Positions 54,485 to 63,380 of a stretch of 64,000 nucleotides of DNA are shown one piece after another (position 1 is the stretch's first letter; every line of letters starts with the position of its first letter). The notes under the pieces were generated by a model, which was not told the origin of the DNA, did no database searches, and saw only the letters and a program-made list of their open reading frames with translations. Made by a program: the position numbers and the translations under genes. This DNA comes from JALORV01 sp963712485 (GTDB lineage Bacteria; Pseudomonadota; Gammaproteobacteria; Burkholderiales; Burkholderiaceae_F), in assembly GCA_963712485.1 (NCBI GenBank), contig CAVQID010000066.1:1-64000 (forward strand), in the 5' to 3' direction.

Positions 54485-55505
54485 GAGACGGGGCGGGCGG
54501 GTTTTGCTGGGTGCGGCGGCAATGGCCGCGATGGTAACTGCGGTTGCCGCCGAGAGGCTGCCGGCGCTCAACGCGCAGGGCGATCGCGTGACGGTCTCCG
54601 GCCTTTCATCCGGTGCTTACATGGCGGTGCAACTCGCCGTCGCCAACTCGTCGCGCGTCAGCGGTGTCGGCGTTTTTGCCGGCGGGCCGTACTACTGCGT
54701 CGGTCTCAATGTGACGCGCGCTGAAGGCATCTGCATGCAGGGCGACCCCGGCGCCGACGGGTCGATCCGCGATGCAGAGCGGCTCGCGAGTCTGCGGCTC
54801 ATCGACCCGACCCAGAGTCTGCGCTCGATGAAGGCCTGGCTGCTGGCCGGCGAGAAGGACAGCAAGGTCGTGACCGCGGTCGTGCGTGCGAACCGCGATT
54901 TCTTCGCGCACTACAACAAGGCCGGCGTGCAGTTCCGCGTGCAACCCGGCCTCGGACATGGCTTGCCGACGCCATCCAATGGCGTCGACTGCGCCACCAG
55001 TGCGCCGCCGTTTCTGAACCGCTGCGGCGTCGACGTCGTCAGTGAAATGCTCGGTGCGCTGCACCCCGACGTGGCTGCGAAGCCGGGAGGCGGAGGACGT
55101 GTACTGGAGTTCAACCAGGCCGACTTTGTTCCGGCATGGCGTCGCTGGTGGTCGATGACTTCGCTCGACAAGACCGGCTACGCCTTCATCCCGGCCCAGT
55201 GCGAAAGCGGCAGGCGCTGCCGCATCCACATCGCGCTGCACGGGTGTCGGCAAGGCGCATCTGCGATCGGCGATGTCTTCATCCGCGAAGCGGGCTACAA
55301 CGCGTGGGCGGCGGCGCACGACGTCATCGTGCTGTACCCGCAGGCCCGCAGCAGCGAACCTTCGCTGGTCGCCTGGTGGCAACCGTTCAATCCGAACGGT
55401 TGCTGGGACTGGTGGGGCTACACCGGCACCGACTATGCGGTGAAGACGGGTGTGCAGATCAAGGCGATCATGGACATGGTCGACCGGTTGGCACTGCCGC
55501 GCTAG
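54483..55505 (+). CDS. PHB depolymerase-family esterase, exported
   Basis: A 340-residue alpha/beta-hydrolase with an N-terminal signal (VLLGAAAMAAMVTAVAA). The lipase box is VSGLSSGAYMAVQLAVA (nucleophile probably S42 or S43 of GLSSG). HIALHGCRQGASAIGDVF carries the oxyanion/cap region, and CWDWWGYTGTDYAVKTGVQI is typical of poly(3-hydroxybutyrate) depolymerases. Several cysteines suggest disulfides in the periplasm or outside the cell. It probably cleaves polyhydroxybutyrate or related polyesters. The start overlaps head-to-head with the DUF2238 gene; alternative internal starts exist at M14 and M17. Confidence 0.88.
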   Translation: MRRGGRVLLGAAAMAAMVTAVAAERLPALNAQGDRVTVSGLSSGAYMAVQLAVANSSRVSGVGVFAGGPYYCVGLNVTRAEGICMQGDPGADGSIRDAERLASLRLIDPTQSLRSMKAWLLAGEKDSKVVTAVVRANRDFFAHYNKAGVQFRVQPGLGHGLPTPSNGVDCATSAPPFLNRCGVDVVSEMLGALHPDVAAKPGGGGRVLEFNQADFVPAWRRWWSMTSLDKTGYAFIPAQCESGRRCRIHIALHGCRQGASAIGDVFIREAGYNAWAAAHDVIVLYPQARSSEPSLVAWWQPFNPNGCWDWWGYTGTDYAVKTGVQIKAIMDMVDRLALPR

Positions 55506-55511
55506 ACGCGG

Positions 55512-56297
55512 CTAACCGGCCACCGAATCTTCGGTCGCCAGTGCCTCCAGTTGCGCAGCAATTTCGTCGACGAGCGAGGCCGCGAGCGTGGCGAGCGCAT
55601 CAGCGTCCGGCACAAAGGCGTAGCGCGCGATCAGTGCCTGGGCGGCTACCGGCAGTTCCCGCTCGACATAGCGCCAGGCGAAATCGAATCGATGCGGGCG
55701 ATGCCGCATGCCGAGCAGTTCGATCAGCATGCGCAGCAGCGCCTGGTAGAAGCCGAATGCTTCGAGCGCATGTCCGCGTGCCAGTTCCTTGTCGACGAGC
55801 ATCGCGTACACCGGGACCGATTCCTGCAGCTGCTTCAGCCGATGGCCGCGTCGGCGCGCCAGCGCATCTGAATCCAGCGGTCGGGCCCGCAGCAAACCGT
55901 CGGGATCGAACCAGGTGACCACCTCGCCATGGCGTTCGCGATCGAGGAACGCGCCGATACCGCTCTCGCTGATCACCAAGCAGTCGATCGCGAAGAAGCG
56001 CGGCGCGCCGGCGAGGAAATAGAAGCGCTGCGCCGTTTCCGGGAAGCCCGCGGGCTCGACGGACCAGGTGTGCGTAATCGGGGCAACGGTTCGCGTGGCC
56101 GCCTCGACCCTCGCGAAAATTGCGCCAGCGTCGGGCAGCGGCGCGACGATCATCAGGTCAAGATCGGAGTATTCGTCGGCTCGCCCGCGCGCCGCAGCGC
56201 CACCTTCGCCGATCGCGCGAATGGCGACATCGTCGCGCAGTGCCGCGACGATGACCCCAGCGAGCCTGGTCCGGTAGCGGGCCGCGGCTTCAGTCAC
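55512..56297 (-). CDS. Nucleotidyltransferase-fold protein
   Basis: A 261-residue protein with a polymerase-beta-type nucleotidyltransferase core near the N-terminus. GEGGAAARGRADEYSDLDLMIV resembles the G(G/S)-x-D-x-D pattern with DLDL as catalytic acids. A helical C-terminal domain follows (QALLRMLIELLGMRHRPHRFD, PVAAQALIARYAFVPDADA). Such proteins include aminoglycoside transferases and toxin-antitoxin MNTs, but no HEPN partner is adjacent. A GTG start is favoured, as no ATG lies in a plausible place; a TTG two codons upstream is possible. Confidence 0.75.
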   Translation of the reverse strand: MTEAAARYRTRLAGVIVAALRDDVAIRAIGEGGAAARGRADEYSDLDLMIVAPLPDAGAIFARVEAATRTVAPITHTWSVEPAGFPETAQRFYFLAGAPRFFAIDCLVISESGIGAFLDRERHGEVVTWFDPDGLLRARPLDSDALARRRGHRLKQLQESVPVYAMLVDKELARGHALEAFGFYQALLRMLIELLGMRHRPHRFDFAWRYVERELPVAAQALIARYAFVPDADALATLAASLVDEIAAQLEALATEDSVAG

Positions 56298-56358
56298 ATC
56301 CAATGGAAGTCCGGGCCATGCGGCCAGCGCGCTGCTGACGAGAACTTCTTCCCGGACC

Positions 56359-57339
56359 TCAGTCGACCTTGGCGTTGGAGAACTTGACGACGCGTGTCCA
56401 CTTTTCGGTCTCGGCGCGGATGAACGCGGCGAACTGCTCCGGCGTGCTGCCGCCGGGATCGGCTCCCTGCGCGACAAAGCGCTCGCGCACCTCGGGAATC
56501 GCGAGCGCCTTGGCCACGTCGGACTGCACCTTGTCGACGACGGCGCGCGGGGTCCCCGCCGGGGCAAACAGCCCGAACCACGACGTCGCGTCGAAGCCCT
56601 TCAGTCCGGCGGCTTCCTCGATGGTCGGCACGTTGGGCAACGCAGGCGAGCGCGTCCGCGAGGTGACCGCCAGCGCCTTCAGCCGGCCGCTCTTGATGTG
56701 CGGCAGCGCCGACGGCAGGTTATCGAACATCACGTTCATGTTGCCGGTGATCACGTCCGTCACCGCGGGCGCGGAGCCGCGATATGGAAAGTGCACCATG
56801 TAGACACCGGTCACCGTCTTGAAGAGCTCGCCGGAAAGATGGATCGAGGTGCCGTTGCCGCTCGAGGCCATGTTGAGCTGCCCCGGCCGGGCCTTCGCAT
56901 AGGCGATGAATTCGGCCACCGTGTTCGCCGGCAGCTTCGGGTTGATCACCATCACGTTCGGGACACCGGCCGCCAGCGTGATCGGCACGAAGTCCTTCGC
57001 CGGATCGAACGGCATCTTGGCGCCGCTCTGCGCGAACAGCGCGGCATTGATCGCATGCGTGCCGACAGTGCCCATCAGCAAGGTGTAGCCGTCCGGGGCG
57101 CTCTTGGCGACCACGTCTGCGCCGATATTTCCGCCGGCGCCCGGCCGATTCTCGATGACGACCGCGTGCTGCCACATGCGCTGCAGTTCGACGCCTAGCG
57201 AGCGCGCCACGATATCGGTCGTGCCGCCCGGCGGAAACGGCACGATGATGCGCACCGCCTTGGTGGGCCAGCTCTGAGCATGCGCTGGCGCAAGGACCGC
57301 CAGGGCCAGACCGATCACGGCCATCAGGCCACGCAGCAT
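56359..57339 (-). CDS. Bug/TctC-family solute-binding receptor
   Basis: A 326-residue periplasmic receptor of the Bordetella uptake gene (Bug) family, associated with tripartite tricarboxylate transport. The Sec signal ends near LAPAHA-QSWPTK. Landmarks are VRIIVPFPPGGTTDIVARSL, VIENRPGAGGNIGADVVAKS, DGYTLLMGTVGTHAINAALF, YRGSAPAVTDVITGNMNVMF, SGRLKALAV and FDATSWFGLFAPAGTPRAVV. It binds a carboxylate ligand that cannot be named. No TctA/B genes are nearby. A strong AAAGGAGA site precedes the ATG, next to an inverted repeat. Confidence 0.93.
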   Translation of the reverse strand: MLRGLMAVIGLALAVLAPAHAQSWPTKAVRIIVPFPPGGTTDIVARSLGVELQRMWQHAVVIENRPGAGGNIGADVVAKSAPDGYTLLMGTVGTHAINAALFAQSGAKMPFDPAKDFVPITLAAGVPNVMVINPKLPANTVAEFIAYAKARPGQLNMASSGNGTSIHLSGELFKTVTGVYMVHFPYRGSAPAVTDVITGNMNVMFDNLPSALPHIKSGRLKALAVTSRTRSPALPNVPTIEEAAGLKGFDATSWFGLFAPAGTPRAVVDKVQSDVAKALAIPEVRERFVAQGADPGGSTPEQFAAFIRAETEKWTRVVKFSNAKVD

Positions 57340-57350
57340 AGGTGTCTCCT

Positions 57351-57371
57351 TTGATCTAGGTTGTAGACCAA
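57351..57371. promoter_or_regulatory. Possible operator between Bug and glpK genes
   Basis: TTGATCT-N7-AGACCAA is an inverted repeat with 6 of 7 matching positions. It sits immediately upstream of the Bug gene's ribosome site in the 105-base divergent region shared with glpK. Dyads of this size commonly bind GntR- or LysR-type regulators. The regulator is unknown and the site is tentative. Confidence 0.35.
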
Positions 57372-57444
57372 GTCTGCCGTGCGCGATGCCGTTCGTCTAT
57401 GCTGGCTGCAACAGTCTTAGAACAACGACCGGACCGCGACACGC

Positions 57445-58938
57445 ATGAGCCACGTGCTGGCACTCGACCAGGGAACCACCAGCTCGCGCGCCATCGTCTT
57501 CGATCGCAGTGGCCGCATCGTCGGGTCGGCCCAGAAGGAATTCCGGCAGATCTACCCGGAGCCGGGCTGGGTCGAACACAACCCGACGGAGATCTGGTCG
57601 ACCCAGCTCGCCTGTGCGCAGTCGGCGCTGCGGCAGTCCGGCGTGGCTGCGCGCGAGGTCGCGGGCATCGGCATCGCTAACCAGCGTGAGACGACGGTGC
57701 TCTGGGACCGGTCGACCGGCGCGCCCATCGCCAACGCGATTGTCTGGCAGGACCGCCGCACGGCCGGGCACTGCGCCAGCCTGCGCGAGCGCGGACTCGA
57801 GGAGCGGGTCCGGGCGAAGACCGGGCTCGTGCTCGATCCTTACTTCTCCGCCACCAAAATTGGCTGGCTGCTCGATCATGTTCCGGGCGCGCGTGCCCGC
57901 GCCGAGCGTGGCGAACTCGCCTTCGGCACGGTCGATAGCTGGCTGATCTGGAACCTGACCGGCGGTGCGGTTCATGTCACCGACGTCAGCAACGCATCGC
58001 GTACGTTGCTGGTCGACCTGGCGACGTTGCAATGGGACGACGAACTCCTGGCGCTGTTCAACGTGCCCCGTGCGCTGCTGCCGCGGATCACGGCTTCGAG
58101 TGAGGTGGTCGGCTCCGCACGCGAAGAATTGCTGGGTGCGCCGATCGCGATCGCGGGCAATGCCGGCGACCAACAGGCCGCGACCTTCGGCCAGGCGTGC
58201 TTCATGCCCGGCATGGCCAAGAACACGTATGGCACCGGTGCGTTCATGTTGATGAATGTCGGTGCCACGGCGCGAACCTCGGGCAATCGCCTGCTTTCGA
58301 CCGCGGGCTGGCGCATCGGTGCGGATCCATCGGCCACCTTCATGCTCGAAGGCAGCGTCTTCGTCGCGGGCGCGGTCGTGCAGTGGCTGCGCGATGGGTT
58401 GGGACTGATCGAACGGTCCGAACATGTCGAGGCGCTCGCGCGCCAGGTCGATGACAGCGGCGGCGTCTTTCTGGTGCCGGCGTTTGTCGGGCTCGGCGCC
58501 CCGCACTGGGACCCGGATGCGCGCGGCCTGCTGATCGGCGTCACGCGCGGCACTTCGCGCGCGCATGTGGCACGCGCGGCGCTGGACTCCATCGCGTTCC
58601 AGTCGACCGATGTGCTGGACGCGATGCAGCGCGATGCCCACCGGCCGATCACCGAATTGCGCGTCGACGGCGGCGCCTCCCGCAACGACCTACTGATGCA
58701 GTTCCAGGCCGATGTGATGGGGGTGCCGGTGGTGCGCCCCGAGGTGACCGAGACCACGGCGCTGGGCACCGCCTACCTGGCCGGGCTTGCCACCGGGGTG
58801 TGGTCGTCGACCGAAGAGCTCGCCGGGCTCTGGCGCGCCGAGCGGCGCTTCGAGCCGCTGATGAACGACGATGAACGTGGAGCGTTGCTGGCGCAATGGC
58901 GCCGCGCGGTGGAAAGGTCACGGCTGTGGATCGAATGA
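57445..58938 (+). CDS. glpK: Glycerol kinase
   Basis: A 497-residue FGGY-family kinase, the normal length. It phosphorylates glycerol to glycerol-3-phosphate. LDQGTTSSRAIVFDRSGRIV and EPGWVEHNPTEIW are the start. GTVDSWLIWNLTGG, NASRTLLVDL and the C-terminal ELRVDGGASRNDLLMQFQAD match glycerol kinases. The stop overlaps the glycerol-3-phosphate dehydrogenase start (ATGA), so both enzymes are made together. No glpF facilitator or glpR gene is visible nearby. Confidence 0.97.
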   Translation: MSHVLALDQGTTSSRAIVFDRSGRIVGSAQKEFRQIYPEPGWVEHNPTEIWSTQLACAQSALRQSGVAAREVAGIGIANQRETTVLWDRSTGAPIANAIVWQDRRTAGHCASLRERGLEERVRAKTGLVLDPYFSATKIGWLLDHVPGARARAERGELAFGTVDSWLIWNLTGGAVHVTDVSNASRTLLVDLATLQWDDELLALFNVPRALLPRITASSEVVGSAREELLGAPIAIAGNAGDQQAATFGQACFMPGMAKNTYGTGAFMLMNVGATARTSGNRLLSTAGWRIGADPSATFMLEGSVFVAGAVVQWLRDGLGLIERSEHVEALARQVDDSGGVFLVPAFVGLGAPHWDPDARGLLIGVTRGTSRAHVARAALDSIAFQSTDVLDAMQRDAHRPITELRVDGGASRNDLLMQFQADVMGVPVVRPEVTETTALGTAYLAGLATGVWSSTEELAGLWRAERRFEPLMNDDERGALLAQWRRAVERSRLWIE

Positions 58939-60365
58939 TCGACGCCGTGCGTGCTCCGGTCATCGAGCGCGCTCAACTCCTCGCGTCGCTGCGCGAGGCG
59001 CGGCCGTGGGACGTGCTCGTCATCGGCGGCGGCGCGACCGGGCTCGGCATCGCTGTCGACGCCGCGGCCCGTGGCCTGCGGACGGCGCTGATCGAGGCGC
59101 ACGATTTCGCCAGCGGCACGTCGAGCCGCAGCACCAAGCTGATCCATGGCGGCGTCCGCTACCTGGCGCAGGGCAACGTCAAACTGGTGCGTGAAGCGCT
59201 GATCGAGCGCGCGCTGCTGATCGAGAACGCGCCCGAACTGGTGCACGCGCTCGAATTCATCGTGCCGTGTTATCGGCCGCTCGAGCGCGAGCTCATGCGC
59301 ATCGGCCTCGGGCTTTACGACAGCCTGGCGGGTACCCGCGGCGTCGGCCCGACCCGCTGGCTGTCGCGGGCGGAAACCATCGAACGGCTGCCGACCGTGC
59401 GAACCGAAGGGCTGCACGGCGGCGTTTCCTACTGGGATGGCCAGTTCGACGATGCGCGGCTGGCGATCGCGTTGATGCGTACCGCGTGCCGGCTCGGCGC
59501 GGTCGCCATCAACTACGTGCGCACCGAGGGGCTGCGCGTCGACAACGGTCGCGTGGCCGCGGTTTCAGCAGTCGACGCGGAAACCGGCGAGCGTTTCGAA
59601 CTGCGCGCCAGGGTCGTCTTCAACGCCACCGGCGTCTGGGTCGACCAGATCCGCGCGCTCGCCGATGCCTCCGCCGCGCCGATCGTCGCGGTGAGCCGCG
59701 GCTCGCATATCGTCGTCGGCTCGCGCTTCCTGCCCGGCAACCGCGCGCTGATGATCCCGAAGACCTCGGACGGTCGGGTGCTGTTCGCTATTCCGTGGAT
59801 AAAGCACCTGGTCGTCGGCACGACCGACGTGCCGACCCGCGACATCGTGTGGGAGCCGCAGCCAACGCCGCAGGAGATCGACTTCATCGTCGAGACCGCG
59901 CGCGGCTACCTGCGCGACCCCATTCTTCCGGACGACATCACCGCCACGTTCGCCGGGCTGCGTCCGCTGGTCGCGCGCGGTGCGGCTGGCGCAACGAAAA
60001 CGCTGTCGCGTGAGCACAGCATCATCATCGAACACGGCAACCTGATCACGGTGACGGGCGGCAAATGGACGACCTATCGCCGCATGGCCGTCGACGCACT
60101 TCAACAGGCGATGAAGTGCGGTCTGCTGCCGCCGGCGGCATCGCGCACCGAGACGCTGCGCATCGATGTCGATCCCGCAGTGGAAGCGGCACACGCCACT
60201 GCGACCACGGCGCTGCCGAACGACGACGCGGCGCTGCTGCGCTACCGCGATATCGCGCGCGCCTGCGAGCAGGCACGGTCCGCGAGCGACCTCATCGACC
60301 GCCGGCTGCGCATCGGGCTGGTCAACCGCAAGCGCGCCGAGCAACTCGCGCGCGCATTGGGGTAG
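58935..60365 (+). CDS. glpD: Aerobic glycerol-3-phosphate dehydrogenase
   Basis: A 476-residue membrane-associated FAD enzyme that oxidises glycerol-3-phosphate to dihydroxyacetone phosphate and passes electrons to quinone. VIGGGATGLGIAVDAAARGL is the FAD motif. FASGTSSRSTKLIHGGVRYL is diagnostic. YWDGQFDDARLAIALMRTA, IPWIKHLVVGTTDVPT and ITVTGGKWTTYRRMAVDA follow. The ATG overlapping the glpK stop is chosen; a GTG three codons earlier and an ATG further upstream are alternatives. Together with glpK it completes glycerol entry into glycolysis. Confidence 0.95.
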   Translation: MIDAVRAPVIERAQLLASLREARPWDVLVIGGGATGLGIAVDAAARGLRTALIEAHDFASGTSSRSTKLIHGGVRYLAQGNVKLVREALIERALLIENAPELVHALEFIVPCYRPLERELMRIGLGLYDSLAGTRGVGPTRWLSRAETIERLPTVRTEGLHGGVSYWDGQFDDARLAIALMRTACRLGAVAINYVRTEGLRVDNGRVAAVSAVDAETGERFELRARVVFNATGVWVDQIRALADASAAPIVAVSRGSHIVVGSRFLPGNRALMIPKTSDGRVLFAIPWIKHLVVGTTDVPTRDIVWEPQPTPQEIDFIVETARGYLRDPILPDDITATFAGLRPLVARGAAGATKTLSREHSIIIEHGNLITVTGGKWTTYRRMAVDALQQAMKCGLLPPAASRTETLRIDVDPAVEAAHATATTALPNDDAALLRYRDIARACEQARSASDLIDRRLRIGLVNRKRAEQLARALG

Positions 60366-60370
60366 GGGCG

Positions 60371-60399
60371 AAAAAAAGGCCGCTGCAAGCAGCGGCCTT
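60371..60399 (-). terminator. Terminator of porin 2
   Basis: A GC-rich stem (60376-60384 with 60391-60399) has a six-base loop. On the minus strand it is followed by a run of seven T residues, making it an intrinsic terminator for the porin that ends 24 bases before it. It may also block plus-strand readthrough from glpD. Confidence 0.85.
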
Positions 60400-60422
60400 C
60401 GAGCAGAACGCAGTACCTGGGT

Positions 60423-61592
60423 TTAGAACAGGTGACGAATACCCAGCGCGAACTGTTTGAAGTCGAAACGCTCTGAGGCTCCGCCCAAAGTCGTAGCTGC
60501 CTGAGAGATAGTTCCGTCCCACTCGCGCTGGCCGTATCCAATGTACATATTGGTCCGACGCGAGAACGGGTACGAGTAGCCGACACCCCAGACCGAATAG
60601 TCCGGCTCGTATCCGTACGCCACGTTCGTCGCCGTCACGCCGTTGACGTTGTCGGCATCCGCGTACTGATACGACGCGAGGATCGACCCGCCGAACAGCG
60701 GCACCGTCACGCCGAACATATAGGCCTGGTTGTCATACGGTGCGCCCGGGATCGGGTTGAAGACACCCGGGTTGGCACCGGCCGCCTGCAGACGGATATT
60801 GTCCTGAATCGCATACGCCGCATGGAGCTTCAGGAACTTGAAGTCGAACGTTCCGCCGAGCTGCGTCATCTTCTGGTCGGGATTGCCGTAGACCGCGTTG
60901 TTGAGCGTGTTCGACGGCGACAGCACGTCATAGGTGGCGGCCAGGTGCACCGGACCCCAGTTCCAGTTGGCGGCCAAGGTCATGCCGGTGGTGTTGTTGC
61001 CGCTCGGCTGGGACTCCTGTCCGTTGACATTGAACGAGTACATCGCGGCGAACCTGAAGCCGGCCCATGTCGGCGACGCCCACAGCAAACCGTTGTCCTC
61101 GCGCAGCGCGTTCGACGGGATGAACGTGGAACCCAGGCTGTTGATGCCCCAGCCCGTCTCGAACGGGTCGACACTTCCCCACAGGTAGAACGAGCCGGTA
61201 CCCGACGACGGGGTGGCCAAACGACCCGCCACGAACGTGCCGGCAGCGCTGTGCTGCAAGCCGGCCCACGCCTGACGACCGAACAGACGACCGCCCTGGC
61301 CGGACATGCCGGTGTCGGCGTCGTATCCAGCTTCGAGGGCGAACACCGCGTTCCAGTTGCGGCCAAGCGCTTCGGAGCCGCGCACGCCGAACCGGCTGCC
61401 CGACTGGTAGCCGCTGTTGACCGCGAATCCGCTTTCTTGCGTATAGACCGCCGGTGTTCCGCTGCCGAGGACGCCCTGCTCGATCCACTGCACGCCGATA
61501 TCGACGATGCCGTACATCGTGACGCTCGACTGCGCAGACGCGGCGCCGGACACGGCACCGAGTACTGCCAGTGCGATGAGACTTTTCTTCAT
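60423..61592 (-). CDS. Gram-negative porin (OmpC-like) 2
   Basis: A 389-residue porin with signal MKKSLIALAVLGAVSGAASA and mature start QSSVTMYGIVDIGVQW. RFGVRGSEALGRNWNAVFALEAGYDADTG, GRLFGRQAWAGLQH and FPFSRRTNMYIGYGQREWDG precede the C-terminal LGIRHLF with terminal Phe. A good ribosome site (AGGAGAGC) is present. It is very similar to porin 1, especially in the first half, and is encoded directly after glpD on the opposite strand. Confidence 0.95.
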   Translation of the reverse strand: MKKSLIALAVLGAVSGAASAQSSVTMYGIVDIGVQWIEQGVLGSGTPAVYTQESGFAVNSGYQSGSRFGVRGSEALGRNWNAVFALEAGYDADTGMSGQGGRLFGRQAWAGLQHSAAGTFVAGRLATPSSGTGSFYLWGSVDPFETGWGINSLGSTFIPSNALREDNGLLWASPTWAGFRFAAMYSFNVNGQESQPSGNNTTGMTLAANWNWGPVHLAATYDVLSPSNTLNNAVYGNPDQKMTQLGGTFDFKFLKLHAAYAIQDNIRLQAAGANPGVFNPIPGAPYDNQAYMFGVTVPLFGGSILASYQYADADNVNGVTATNVAYGYEPDYSVWGVGYSYPFSRRTNMYIGYGQREWDGTISQAATTLGGASERFDFKQFALGIRHLF

Positions 61593-61779
61593 TCGAAGCT
61601 CTCCTAGCTAGTGTTTGAAATTCTTTGGTGCGGCGGGCTTTGGACAGCACCGCTGCCCGTTGAATTACTTCCCCGAAGGAAGCTGTCGAGGATTGTTCCA
61701 GAGGGGGGCGGTCAGGCAAAGCTTCGAGAGCAAAAAGCGGCCGAATAGCCTGTAAATTGTTGCTTCACAGCAACAACGG

Positions 61780-61803
61780 AAAAGGGCGCCGAAGCGCCCT
61801 TTT
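61780..61803 (-). terminator. Terminator of porin 3
   Basis: A 10-bp stem AAAAGGGCGC/GCGCCCTTTT with a CGAA loop gives a T-run on either strand. It lies 20 bases past the end of the minus-strand porin 3 gene. The rest of the 231-base gap upstream (61593-61779) holds the porin 2 promoter region and no gene I can support. Confidence 0.85.
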
Positions 61804-61823
61804 GGTTTCAGCATACGAAACGA

Positions 61824-63233
61824 TCAGAAAGCGTGGCGCAGGCCCAGCTGGTAGGCCGCCGTGTCCGCACCGAACTCGGTCGCGAAGCCCGACGTATAGC
61901 CGGCCGAACTGGGTGTGAGGCGGCCCTGATCGCTGTTCGCCATGAAGGCCACCACGGCAAACAGCGACGTGCGCGGCGAGAACTGGTACTGGTAGGCGAC
62001 GCCGTAGTGGTTCACCACCGCGTCCTGCGTCGCCCACACCGAGCGTGCATCGTCCTTCGCGTAGTTGTAGACCGCATAGAGCGTGCTGTTCGCCATGAAC
62101 TGCCATGACGCACCGAGGTGATAGGCCTTCGTATCGTAGTTCCCGATCAGGCCGCGCATCGTGTCGAAGTCGAATGCCTGGAGCTGAAGGCTCCCCAGCG
62201 TCGCGGTGATCGCGGCGAGATTGCCGCCGGTGGCAACCAGCAGGTTCTGCGCGTCGAGCGGCGTGATCAACGGGTTGTCGTTCTTGCGCTGGACGTACTG
62301 GCCGTAGACCTTGAAGTTGCCGAGGCCGACCCAGGCGCCGGCGTTGAACATGACGAGTCCGTCCTTCTTCTCCGGCGTGCCGGCGGCCTGCGTCGCGTAC
62401 GGCACCACGTAGTTGTGGTTGTAGCCCGCGCCGACACCCCAGTTGGGCGCGTTGTACATCAGGTTCAGGCCCCAGTAGTCGTCACCACCGGTCGGCGGCG
62501 CTATGCGCTCGGTGCGCGCCGCAGCAGGGGCCTCCGAACCACCGAAGCTGTACATCGCCGATGCGCTGAAGCCCTTCAGCTCGGCCCGGTACTGGATCGC
62601 ATTGTTCATGCGGATGCCGGGCGTGTTGTAGCCCTGCCCGAACGACAGCGCCGAAGCATCGCCCATCACGCTGAACCGGTTCAGGACCTCGTAGCCGGGG
62701 GTGTACATGACGGCCGGCCAGGACCGCGCCGTACGGGCGTGACCATGCCGACCCACGATTGCCGGTCGAAGATCGCGCCGGCGCTGTTGATCGTCGTGAT
62801 CAACTGCAGCGCTGTGTTGTTGAGTGTGTTCAGTCCGCCGAGTATTCGCCTGGTAGGTCGGGCTCGTCGGCGGCAGTGCGGCGATAGCAGTTCCGGGAAC
62901 TACGGTCACGCCGGGGCAGACGGGAGCCGTGGTCGCGCCGGAGAGCCGGCACCAGTTCACCGATTCGTTGTAGGTGACCGAACCCGAGTCGAGCGAAAAG
63001 CGGCCCTCGAGCGTGAAGATCGCGCTGTATCCACCGCCGAGGGTCTCACTGCCGCGGATGCCAAAGCGATTGCCGGACCACATGCCGCTGCCCTGCAGCC
63101 GCGTTGCCGTGTCGCTGCCGGCATCGAGCACTTCGATACCGACGTCCAGAATGCCGTACACGGTGACGCTGCTCTGGGCATAGACGGCCGGAAAGGCGCA
63201 TGCGAGCGCCACGGCGACCAGGGTCTTGCGCAT
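61824..63233 (-). CDS. Gram-negative porin (OmpC-like) 3, internal misframed segment
   Basis: A 469-residue porin as read. The signal MRKTLVAVALACAFPAVYA precedes QSSVTVYGILDVGIEV. GNRFGIRGSETLGGGYSAIFTLEGRF and the C-terminal YQLGLRHAF with terminal Phe are standard. About 45 residues read from bases 62710-62843 (NTRRTEHTQQHS onward) do not look like porin. In the other frames the same DNA encodes the expected ILGGLNTLNNTALQLITTI, IFDRQSWVGMVTP and YGAVLAGR. Three single-base indels that cancel out keep the frame open. The channel would be damaged if this is real. Confidence 0.85.
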   Translation of the reverse strand: MRKTLVAVALACAFPAVYAQSSVTVYGILDVGIEVLDAGSDTATRLQGSGMWSGNRFGIRGSETLGGGYSAIFTLEGRFSLDSGSVTYNESVNWCRLSGATTAPVCPGVTVVPGTAIAALPPTSPTYQANTRRTEHTQQHSAAVDHDDQQRRRDLRPAIVGRHGHARTARSWPAVMYTPGYEVLNRFSVMGDASALSFGQGYNTPGIRMNNAIQYRAELKGFSASAMYSFGGSEAPAAARTERIAPPTGGDDYWGLNLMYNAPNWGVGAGYNHNYVVPYATQAAGTPEKKDGLVMFNAGAWVGLGNFKVYGQYVQRKNDNPLITPLDAQNLLVATGGNLAAITATLGSLQLQAFDFDTMRGLIGNYDTKAYHLGASWQFMANSTLYAVYNYAKDDARSVWATQDAVVNHYGVAYQYQFSPRTSLFAVVAFMANSDQGRLTPSSAGYTSGFATEFGADTAAYQLGLRHAF

Positions 63234-63380
63234 ATTGGGTCTCCTGCCTGTTTTGCTTTTGAAATTTGGTGCGGCGAACGCTCCGGCCCGCTCACAAACG
63301 AGTGGGAGAATAGCGCCGGGCTGCCGTGGAATGCCGCCGTATCTCAAGACCCGTGCAGGGGCGTTACATTTGCGCAACAT

